Origin: Haematococcus lacustris
Lineage: Eukaryota > Chlorophyta > Chlorophyceae > Chlamydomonadales > Haematococcaceae
Direction of reading: 5' to 3'
Assembly (NCBI GenBank): GCA_030144725.1
Contig: JASKMD010000001.1
Location: forward strand, 2,561,783-2,625,782
DNA length: 64,000 bases
Program-made: the position numbers and the translations under genes
Notes under the pieces: generated by a model
Database searches by the model: none
What the model was told of the DNA's origin: nothing
What the model saw: the letters and a program-made list of their open reading frames with translations, nothing else
In this document: positions 29,139-38,600 of the stretch, one piece after another
How positions within the stretch are numbered: position 1 is the stretch's first letter
Layout: each line of letters begins with the position of its first letter

Positions 29139-29250
29139 GGGGGTCGCCTCTTTCTTGGCTTGATTGGTGGGAGCAGGCCGCGCCCCAGGCGGTAGCTCCT
29201 CCCTTAATGCACGCCGGTGAATACCGGAGTAGTCTTCTTCTTCTTCTTCT
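29139..29250 (+). other. Element A 3' UTR with terminal hairpin and (TTC)n tail
   Basis: Contains GGTGGGAGCAGGCCGCGCCC and the hairpin GCCGGTGAATACCGG, then AGTAG and (TTC)n. The same block ends element B and the stubs at 6621 and 10548, so it is the likely RT recognition end. Confidence 0.85.
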
Positions 29251-29264
29251 GGGGCCTGCCAGAC

Positions 29265-29735
29265 AAAGCTTCCACCAGGGTGCACTTGTATGGCAGCGAG
29301 GGCTACATCAACAATGCCACCTGTTTTCTGTCCATGTTGGATGTGGAGTTCGTGCACAAATGCCAGCCCACCAGCCCTCCTCAGCGTCGTGAGCAATATG
29401 ACCACTGGCCACCGGGGTTAGGGCCATTGCATGGGGGTCTTTATGTGCAGCCTCAGCCCTATGAGCGCCCTGCACGAGCACCGGTGGACACATTATGGAA
29501 CTCAGACTGGGCATTGTCTGATGAGCACGTACAAGCAGAGTTGACCAGTCTGTTGGGCCATTGGGATGAGTCCATGGCTGCAGAGGCAGCTGAGGAAGCA
29601 GAGAAGGAGAAGAAGAAGGGAAAAAAGGTTGTAGTGGCAGAGGTGACGGAGGAGGCCCAGGAAACAGAAGAGGCAGGGGGCAAAAAGGCAGGGGACGAGG
29701 AGGCGAGAAAGAAAAAGCAAGTGAGAAAGAGGTAG
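29265..29735 (+). CDS. Host gene last exon, part 6b (C-terminus of the split oxygenase-like protein)
   Basis: Directly after the right-hand target duplication the frame of 11524-12576 resumes with KASTRVHLYGSEGYINN and runs 157 codons to TAG. RVHLYG supplies the Arg-bearing final strand expected after the HAGD motif. The tail is highly charged (EKEKKKGKKV, KKKQVRKR), which could act in nuclear localisation or nucleic-acid binding. Reading frame, duplication and motif order all agree, so this is the same exon as the upstream part. Confidence 0.75.
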   Translation, partial: KASTRVHLYGSEGYINNATCFLSMLDVEFVHKCQPTSPPQRREQYDHWPPGLGPLHGGLYVQPQPYERPARAPVDTLWNSDWALSDEHVQAELTSLLGHWDESMAAEAAEEAEKEKKKGKKVVVAEVTEEAQETEEAGGKKAGDEEARKKKQVRKR

Positions 29736-29869
29736 ATGTGTAACATGAATGTCGGTATGTTGACGTGTGAAAAGACAAATGTGTTAAACATGTTCGTGAT
29801 TCCGGCCTAAATTGATTTTATAACCACTAGGTCTCAGTCCAAATCGGACAACAAGGTCACGGAGCGTGG

Positions 29870-30984
29870 TGCCTACAGTACTGTAGGCGCCTACAGGACT
29901 GTTAGTGGACTCGCGAGGTACCCCGGGGTGTCTACAGTACCGTAGATGCCTACAGTACTGTAGAAGTCTACAGTACTGTGAGGGTCTACAGTACTGTAGA
30001 TGTCTACAGTACTGTAGATGTCTACAGCACTGTAAAGGTCTACAGTACTGTAAGTAGTCTCTCGAGGTACCTCAAGGTACCTACAGTACTGTATATGTCT
30101 ACAGTACTGTAGATGTCTACAGTACTGTAGACCTCTACAGTACTGTAGACATCTACAGTACTGAATTTGTCTCTCGAAGTACCTCGAGGTACCCAAAGTA
30201 CTGTAGATGTCCACAGTACTGTAGATGTCTACAGTACTGTAGAGGTCTACAGTACTGTAGAGGTCTACAGTACTGTAAAGGTCTACAGTACTGTAGACAT
30301 CTACAGTACTGTAAATGGTCTCTCGAGGGTACCTCGAGGTACCCAAAGTACTTTAGATGTCTACAGTACTGTAGAAGTCTACAGTACTGTAGAGGTCTAC
30401 AGTACTGTAGAGATCCACAGTACTGTAAAGGTCTACAGTACTGTAGACCTCTACAGTACTGTAAATGGTCTCTCGAGGTACCTCGAGGTACCCAAAGTAC
30501 TGTAGATGTCTACAGTACTGTAGATGTCTACAGTACTGTAGATGTCTACAGTACTGTAGAGGTCTACAGTACTGTAGAGGTCTACAGTACTGTAGACCTC
30601 TACAGTACTGTAAATAGTCTCTCGAGGTACCTCGAGGTACCCAAAGTACTGTAGATGTCTACAGTACTGAAGATGTCTACAGTACTGTAGATGTCTACAG
30701 TACTGAAAGTGGTCTCTTGGGGTACCCCTACAGTACTGTAGACATCTACAGTACTGTAGAATCCTACAGTACTGTAGATGTCTACAGTACTGTTTGTGTA
30801 CTCGCGAGGTACCCCCGCAGTACTGTAGACCTCTACAGTACTGTAGCATGGCCGTATCTCACCAACCGCGCAAAATCACGAATTTTAGTTTCAACCCCCA
30901 ATCTTACAATGCCTTCATTTGACTATGTACCAAGTCCGAGGCTCTGAATCTCAAAAATGCTGTTACTAATTTGCCTGAGTGCTG
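29870..30984. mobile_element. TIR-family fragment: palindrome arrays plus right terminus
   Basis: 29870-30846 is an array of CTACAGTACTGTAG units broken by GGTCTCTCGAGGTACC-type blocks. 30847-30984 is the right terminal domain, nearly identical to 26806-26928, ending CTAATTTGCCTGAGTG. No left terminus was found, so it is truncated or rearranged. 30985-31182 shows nothing recognisable. Confidence 0.75.
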
Positions 30985-31182
30985 ATACTTGGGATGCAAT
31001 GGAACAACTAAATGGCCTCTTGGGGAGTCATGGCTACTTGGGGTTGAAGGGGTTCTCGAGGTCTATCCCCCTCACCTTTTAGCTCCCTTCCCCCTCCTTC
31101 CACAATTTCTGTTCATTCTAGGTTTCCCCCCTTCTCTTTCCTCTCACCTCTCACCTCTGTTTTCTTCTCAGTCTTTTCCTTT

Positions 31183-32782
31183 CACTCCGAGAACTTAGGG
31201 CGCGTTTCCAATGCACGGAGAGAAAGAGAAAAGAGATCGGAGAGAGAAAGAGAAAAAGAGAGAAAGAGAAAGAGAAAAAGAGATCGCCGCCAGCCCATGT
31301 CCCTCTAACTGCCGCCAACGGTCCGGATCTCTTTTCTCCCGTTTCCAATGCGCGGAGATAGAGACGAATAACTCTCCTAGAGTGAGCTCCATTTCATCTC
31401 TTTTTCTCCGCTAGGGTCCTCCAGGCCGACCCCCCCAGGAGAAAAAGAGATGTGACCGAGAGATGTGACCTTTTGCACCGGAGCCGCAGCGAGAGCTGGG
31501 TTAGGCTGGGCTGTTTCTCCAGGGCATCGCTGTTTGACGTCCCGTTGCCAATGTCCCGTTGCCGCTTCTGCGTCGCCACCTAAGCCGCAGGAGCTGATGA
31601 AGAGGACAAATGCCCAGGAGATGGTCCTCGTCCGTATTGTTGCTGAGGGCGCATCAGCTGAGGGCGCATCAGCTGAGGGCGCATCAGCTGTTTGACGAGC
31701 ACCGCAATTTCAACGCGGAGCAGTGCCATAGAGAGTTGTAGCCCCCCGGAGCATACTTAGCTAGTCCCGCTAGTGCGGAGAGTGCTTGACTAGTTAGCCT
31801 GATAAGCCCCGCAGCCTGACTTGCACAACTGCACTGACTTGCACGACTGACTTGCACGGCGCACTTTGTGCACTTGCGCCTGCGATGCTTGACCCCATCA
31901 TACCTGCCACCATCCCAGCTAACGGGACAATTGCGTCCTTGTTCCCATACCATATGAAAAGATCGCCCCCAGAGCTACAGCCAACCCCCAAAGCTACAGC
32001 CGACCAGCCATGGCCTGCTCCAAGCACATTTACATCATAGTGAAACACCAGCCGAGCACTGTAGCTCTGCGTGTAGCTTTGGTTCGCGGGAAGGCTGCGT
32101 GTGTGCATTGGTTCGAACATTGGGGTCGCGGTTGCTTCGCCTTCCATCGCGACTGCGGAGCGAGACCTGGCGGTCGTGTTAAACATTTGTTAAACATTCT
32201 CCCTTTGTTTAACTTGTTAAACTTGTTTAACAAACCGGGTCATGCTCTACTGCTGCCTCTACTTCCGCTGTAACCGCTGCTGCTGCTGCTATCCATGTTG
32301 CTGGGCAGCTCGTGTTTAGATCAGTGAAGGCGTAGGCGGCGGCTGGAAAGTGGACTTCCATGCATCTCTTTTCTCTTTTCTCCGTCCATTGGAAACGCGT
32401 TTGAATTCATGCACATGGGCGATCTCTTTTCTCTTTTCTCCGTCCATTGGAAACGCGCCGTTAGTCCCTGCATTTGTCCCTGCATTTTGACCGACCTTGT
32501 CCGATCGGGCTGAAATTTTAACAGATGGTAGTTTGCAGAAAGCAAAACATATTGTTCAGGAAAAAATATTTTGATAGAATCAAAGGCGGCTGCGCTGTGG
32601 CCCTGTGGCGTAAGTGCAAGGATGAGTGCAGGGATCGGTTGCGGGCCACCGCGCAGCTGCTTTTGATTTTTATATTGATTTCTTGATCAATATGCTTTAT
32701 TTTCTGCAAACCATTATCTATCAAAATTTCAGCCCGATCGGACAAGGTCAGACAACTGCAGGGACTAAGTTCTAGGAGTGGG
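31183..32782. mobile_element. 345-bp MITE family, copy 3, split by a Harbinger-like element
   Basis: Its first 15 bases (31183-31197, CACTCCGAGAACTTA) and the remainder (32461-32782) are separated by the 1.26-kb element at 31198-32460. The split end matches the reverse complement of its own right end (CACTCCTAGAACTTAG) at 14 of 15 positions. Confidence 0.8.
31198..32460. mobile_element. PIF/Harbinger-like non-autonomous TIR element, 1263 bp
   Basis: TIRs are GGGCGCGTTTCCAATG...CGGAGA and, in reverse complement at the right, CGGCGCGTTTCCAATGGACGGAGA. It is flanked by TTA/TTA (31195-31197, 32461-32463), the usual target duplication of PIF/Harbinger elements. The interior contains purine-rich GAGAAAGAGA tracts near both ends and three copies of a 15-bp GAGGGCGCATCAGCT repeat (31646-31690). 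No transposase frame. Confidence 0.75.
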
Positions 32783-32833
32783 GGGTTGGCTTGTATCCAC
32801 CCGAGCCCTACCTCCTTAGTGTAACAACTACTA

Positions 32834-33095
32834 CACACAGGCAAATTAGCGCGAATATTCGATATCCTAGGGGGGTAGTTTTTTGATGGGGTTCGCCTCG
32901 GATTGTCCTTGCGACTCCAACGCCACTTGGCGCGTGTTGAAATTCTGAGTGTGTGAGCAGTTGGAGTGGAGGTACCTACAGTACTGTAGACACCTACAGT
33001 ACTGTAGGTGTCTACAGTACTGTAGAGGTCTACAGTACTGTAGGGGTCTACAGTACTGTAGATTTCTACAGTACTGTAGACAATTCTTAAGCTGT
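32834..33095 (+). mobile_element. Left terminus of a CACACAGG-TIR element with palindrome array
   Basis: CACACAGGCAAATTAGCG preceded by TA (32832-32833), then the same ~140-bp terminal domain as 21625-21765 (GGGGGGTAGTTTTTTGATG, GTTCGCCTCGGATTGTCC), then six palindrome units. The matching right end was not found before element C begins, so the TIR element may have been split by C. Confidence 0.8.
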
Positions 33096-33360
33096 TTTTA
33101 GAGGCCATATATTTTAATCGTTCCTTTGCTTTTCATGGTGACTCTGCTTGTCTTGGCGACTAGTACAAGCACATGGGATTCGGCGGCTGACAGTTGTGGT
33201 CATGAGATGTGGTCATGAGATGTTTGAATGAATCATGTCGTGTTCTGGCACGCAAAGTAATAGACGAAGGAGCTTGTAAGAGCCATTTATACTTACACCA
33301 TGATTGACAGACATTGCAATGTCATTCAACATGTCTGTGACTCATGCATGCCCTTGTTGC

Positions 33361-35148
33361 CTACTTGTCCATGGATTTGTTGCTGAATGGAACAAAGTAC
33401 ATGTCTCCCCCACCCTCCTTGTGTGGGAAGAAGGGCACCAGCAGGTGTGTGAGCTTAGCCCCATCTACCGCGAACCAGTTGTGAGGGCCAGCTGCTGAGT
33501 AAAGAGTGGATGGGTGCCGGCCAACAAGTGAGCGCTGCTGGCGCACCGGTGTGGGAAGGGGAGCCTGGTAAAGCTGCCTCTGGCTTGGCTTGCGCCCTGA
33601 ACGCCTGACCTGTGTTGGGGCCTCGTCCCCCTGGCTGTCTGACTCATGGCCATCACCTTGTGTGCCTGGGGGTGCAGCTGAAGGAACTATAGCCGGCTGC
33701 TGATCAGCTTTCTGCTTCTTGCTGCGCTGTGTAGGTCGTGAAGGCTGCTTCCTTTTTGCAGGCACCCGCTTCTCTGCTGTTGCTGAGTCGTCTTCAGCAA
33801 GGGGTGTGCCTCGTGCTACCGCTAACGTGTCTAGCTGTGGAACAGGGGTGGTGCGGTACAGGCGTGCAATGGCCAGGCGCAGGAATACACCCTGCTTGTG
33901 TGGGTGCTCCACCCGCACCCAGAACTGGATATGTGATGCATATGGTACCTCCCCCCACACCGCAACCAACTCATGCTCCCCTGTGTATTGCCCGGGTATG
34001 ATCTGTAGGTACTGGTTCATTACCCAGTTGCTGTTACGCACATGGACCTTGGTGTAGTCCACACTGTGCATGACCTGCCCGTTGCACTCTGCACGCTTGA
34101 AGTACTTGACACGCTGGGGCACTGCTGGGCTGGCACCACTGACAGGATCTGCAAACACTGCATTGAAGTCTGCATCGCTCCACTCTATGCTCTCAGCCAA
34201 GAACTCCTCCCTGAACTTGATGCATGCCTGGCGCACCCACTCCTCGCCTTCCCCACCATACGGGCACTCACTGTAACCACACCCCAAGAGTTGGCACACC
34301 TCCTCCGCAGGCACTGGCTTAGCATCCTTGACACCCTTGCTGCTATTCTTCTTCTGCTGGCCAACAGCCTCTCTGCCCTCCTCATTCTCCTCACCCTCCT
34401 CATTCATTCCCTCACCCTCTTCTCTTCAGCCCATGCATCCCTCCCATGCTTATGCCTGTGTGTGTTGAACCACTGCTGCATCTGTCGGCTCAAGCGCTCC
34501 CGCAAACACATGGCCAAGGTCACCTGCAGCCCAGCAGCATGGGAGCCACTGAAGTGCTTGGCACGCTGCATGGCGCGCTCCACGAAGAACTCCGTCACCC
34601 AGCAAGCACGCCCGCGCTCACGCTCTTGATCAGGCAACCTGCATGCATAGCACACGACACCATGTCGAATACATCAGCGTATTGTGACCTGTTGCAGCGA
34701 TGGCCAATTGTTGGTGGAGCATGGTGACACGCACCGGCAGCACAACATATGGAGGTTGCTGGAGAACAAGGAGTTCGGCACGCCCTCTCCCAGCCAGTCC
34801 TTCTCAGCCAGCAGATACGCATAGGTGTGAATGGCGTCAGCGCCCTCGTCCATACCCGCCTTCAGCCGGGCCTCATACAGTGCCTCAGCCTCCGGTGTCT
34901 TGTCTGGGCTTCGCTGCGGGTCTCCCTCTGTAGGGCATGATGAAAGGGCCATGCTGTACCTCAAGGTGTACACTCATGGTGCAGCTGTTGTGGCAATCTT
35001 GGTTACCTGATGTCAGGTAGTGCAGCACCGCCTTCACTAACGCCTTCCAAATGGGCAGGTGCCCGTTCTCCACTGTCACGATGTCTCGAAACACGTACTG
35101 CCAGCCATACCGGACGAAATGCATGAAGTCATCCATGATCCACCCCCT
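33361..35148 (-). pseudogene. 5'-truncated, spliced transposase-like gene between palindrome arrays
   Basis: Exons on the minus strand: 35148-35007, 34927-34735, 34638 to about 34404, then a frame from about 34407 to 33361. The first three join in frame (donors GTAACC, GTGCGT; acceptors CTACAG, TGCAG). Readable stretches include FVRYGWQYVFRDIV, LPIWKALVKAV, NSLFSSNLHML, WVTEFFVERAMQRAKHF, QYLQIIPGQYTG and FLRLAIARLYRTT. The order (helical region, 'FVERAMQRAK', later beta-rich C-terminal part) resembles the DUF4218/C-terminal half of CACTA or KDZ transposases, but I see no certain DDE triad. The junction at ~34404 needs either a very short intron or is a frameshift. There is no 5' exon before the array at 35205. 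It could be a remnant transposase for the surrounding TIR family, or a captured host gene. Confidence 0.45.
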
Positions 35149-35204
35149 GCAGCAAGATGACTAACATCAGTGTTGTGAAGGGAAGCTGTTTAAATGTGTC
35201 ATTT

Positions 35205-35535
35205 GACCTCTACAGTACTGTATACCTCTACAGTACTGTGGACCTCTACAGTACTGTAGACCCCAAGAGTACTGTAGACCTCTACAGTACTGTAGACCCC
35301 AAGAGTAGTTTAGACCCCAAGAGTACTGTAGACCTCTACAGTACTGTAGACCTCTACAGTACTGTAGACCCCAAGAGTACTGTAGACCTCTACAGTACTG
35401 TAGACCCCAAGAGTACTGTAGACCTCTACAGTACTGTAGACCCCAAGAGTACTGTAGACCCCAAGAGTACTGTAGACCCTAAGAGTACTGTAGACCTCTA
35501 CAGGACTGTAGACCTCTACAGTACTGTAGACATTT
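35205..35535. repeat. Palindrome array with CCAAGAGTACTGTAG half-palindrome variants
   Basis: 18-bp period; full palindromes alternate with units where CTACAGTACTG is replaced by CCAAGAGTACTG. It ends immediately before element C. Confidence 0.9.
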
Positions 35536-35617
35536 CGATAGCGATTTCCTGGAGCATCTACGCCAGTTCTCAACGACCTGTTAGCAGGACGGTGACGAGC
35601 AAGCTGAGAGCTTCCAA

Positions 35618-38600
35618 ATGAGCTTCGATTCACCAAAGCCGAGTTGTAACCTCCGTGGACAGACAGCAGCAATGACGGTGGACGCGCCTGCAGGTAGAAG
35701 CAGGCGGTGGCTTATCGTCTTATGCGTTGTTCTGTGCCTGTTCTGCGCTGGGCGGTGCCGAGCTGCGATCGGGACATGGTCCTTTGAGACCCCCCCGCAG
35801 CTTGAGCACCGCCCAGAAGGCTTTAAAAGCCGCGCAAACATGGCGTTGGCTATATGCCAACCTGCGGCCCTGTGCCACTACAACTGGGATTTTCCCAACA
35901 GCAATCTGCCACATACAAGCCCCGTCAAACGACGTGGTGCACTTCAACTACCAGCCTTGGCTGCTACAAGCAGGCACATCCAGCCGCCTGACACAGAATT
36001 ACATGCTATTCACAATGGCATGAAGGATCACCACCACCCTACAGTCCTCGCTGCTACAGCCAGGCACAACCAGCTGTCTCACACAGAGAAGCAAACCGTC
36101 CAAGTTGACATGCTGGCTGACAAGCTACATGCAGCTCAGCCCCACCACCACCTGCCAGCCCTGACCGTTGCAGGTTGGCATGACCAGCCGTATGACACAG
36201 CGATGCAAGCTACACATGTTGACATGCAGGCTGCCAAGCTACATGCCGCTCAGCCCCACCACCACCTGCCAGCCCTGACCGTTGCAGGTTGGCATGCTCA
36301 CCCATATGACACAGCGATGCAAGCTACACATGCTGACATGCAGGCCGACAAGATACATGCCGCTCAGCCCCACCACCACCTGCCAGCCCTGACCGCTGCA
36401 GGTTGGCATGCCCACCCATATGACACAGCGATGCAAGCTACACATGCTGACATGCAGGCCGACAAGATACATGCCGCTCAGCCCCACCACCACCTGCCAG
36501 CCCTGACCGTTGCAGGTTGGCATGACCAGCCGTATGACACAGCGATGCAGGCTACACATGTCGACATGCAGGCTGACAAGCTACATGCCGCTCAGCCCCA
36601 CCACCACCTGCCAGCCCTGACCGCTGCAGGTTGGCATGCTCACCCATATGACACAGCGATGCAAGCTACCCATGTTGACATGCAGGCTGACAAGCTACAT
36701 GCAGCTCAGCCCCACCACCACCTGCCAGCCCTGACCGTTGCAGGTTGGCATGACCAGCCGTATGACACAGCGATGCAAGCTACACATGATGACACGCAGG
36801 CTGACAAGCTACATGCCGTTCAGCCCCACCACCACCTGCCAGCCCTGACCGCTGCAGATTGGCATGCCCGCCCATATGACACAGCGATGCAAGCTACACA
36901 TGCTGACATGCAGGCCGACAAGATGCATGCCGCTCAGCCCCACCACCACCTGCCAGCCCTGACCGTTGCAGGTTGGCATGATCAGCCGTATGACACAGCG
37001 ATGCAAGCTACGCATGATGACATGCAGGCTGACAAGCTACATGCAGCTCAGCCCCACCACCACCTGCCAGCCCTGACCGCTGCAAGTTGGCATGACCAGC
37101 CGTATGACACAGATATGTTATACATACATGCTGACATGCAAGACATCCACCAACAACCATATCCTCCTCACCAACGACCACAGCCCACACACATCGGGAT
37201 AATCTTAAGACAACAAGACAAACTGGTGAATGTGCTTATGCTCATTTTGATATGCGCACACTTGCTTACCACTCTCTATCAACGCATGAACCACCCCCTA
37301 AAGCCAACAATAAAGGATTCCAAACGTTGCCTCAAGAAGCACAAGAAATTACTTAGCCGTATCAGAGCGACGGTTAGAACCACATGTTACAACCTTATGA
37401 CAGGGATAGACGGTACTCAAGCAGCCTCTTGTGCCCTCTGCAAGCTGGCCAACAGGTTTCACCTCTCCACACACGGCGCCAACAGCAGCCACCCTTTCAC
37501 AGTCAACCAGTTCAATAGCACGCTGCATGTTTATTGCACCTACCAGGTTGCAGTGAATAGCAATGAAACAGAAAAGGCACCTTGCACCGGGGACCTATCT
37601 GCCGCCCGGGCCACCTTCAACCCCATAGCTGTCGCAAGAGCTGTCTACGTGGCCTGGCTGTTACTAGCCGCTGGGGATGTTGAAGCTAATCCAGGCCCAA
37701 CCATCAAGCACTTTAAGCAAGACAAAGATAGCTCGGCATGCCAGGTTTACTCCCTGAACAATGCTGCGGGACATGAATGGGTCACCATGCAAGACATAGA
37801 CAATTTTTACGAGACCAGGCTCCCTCAACTAACTGACCACCTTGAGCGCGGCGCATGGCTGATGGCACGAGGCGTTGATGGCTATTCCGACGAAGTCATT
37901 GAAATGCACCTACGTACCCATTACGGACTTACAGTACAAAGCATTGCCCTACTCAACCAACCCAGTGATTGGTCCGCTGATAATCTAGGGCACCTCGCTG
38001 GCCAGTACGGCACACACACGTTCTTGTGCAAAAAGTCAGGCCACAGCATGGCCATGAAGTGCATGAACGGCACATGGAACTTGTTGGACTCCTTGGAAAC
38101 GACACCTACACCTCTCTTGCACATCCCTGCTGCAACCAAGCGGACTATGCACCAACTCTTTATCATCAAGCCCATCACCCGCTCACGAGAGCAGATACGC
38201 CGATGCGAGGACAAGGGCATCCATCACATCATCAGCCATGAAGAACAGACAGGCGACCATGATTCCAACCCAATAGCATCCGCCCCCGCGTACACCCCGA
38301 CCCACCACCCCACACATATGTACATGGAAGGGCAATACGAAGAGTGTTGCCTAGTACATGCATTGAACATGGCCATGGGGAAGAAATACATAGACTACCA
38401 CGCTGTCATCGACCACTGCAAGCAGTTAAAAGAGCACCTGCAACACCTTGCACAAAAAGCACGAGAAGAAGGATATGCTATCCGAACCCTCACAACCGAC
38501 CACATCTATAGCGAGAAAGGCAAGTTCTCCACCGACACACTGAACCACTACCTGTACCGCAAACACCATGAGGTACGCACATACTTGCACCCAGCAACAA

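Larger units (their letters stand above)
12577..29250 (+). mobile_element. Element A: Dualen/RandI-like non-LTR retrotransposon, with two nested insertions
   Basis: Flanked by a perfect 14-bp target-site duplication GGGGCCTGCCAGAC (12563-12576 and 29251-29264; a further T may be shared). It starts with TTTTTTCGG and a ~100-bp leader, and shares the block CTACGCTTCCTAGTA with element B's 5' end. It ends in the GCCGGTGAATACCGG hairpin and (TTC)n. Coding order is N-terminal membrane polypeptide, 2A, two Josephin-like domains, APE endonuclease, RT, PHD, RNase H, zinc knuckle and restriction-like endonuclease. Presence of both an APE and a PD-(D/E)XK endonuclease is the hallmark of the Dualen clade. 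Without the 345-bp MITE and the 5.3-kb TIR element it would be about 11.0 kb with one long open frame. Confidence 0.9.

Noticed and set aside
12577..29250. LTR retrotransposon or endogenous virus
   Set aside because: No long terminal repeats, integrase, capsid or envelope. APE plus restriction-like endonuclease, target duplication and (TTC)n tail fit a non-LTR element; the 2A motif alone is not evidence of a virus.
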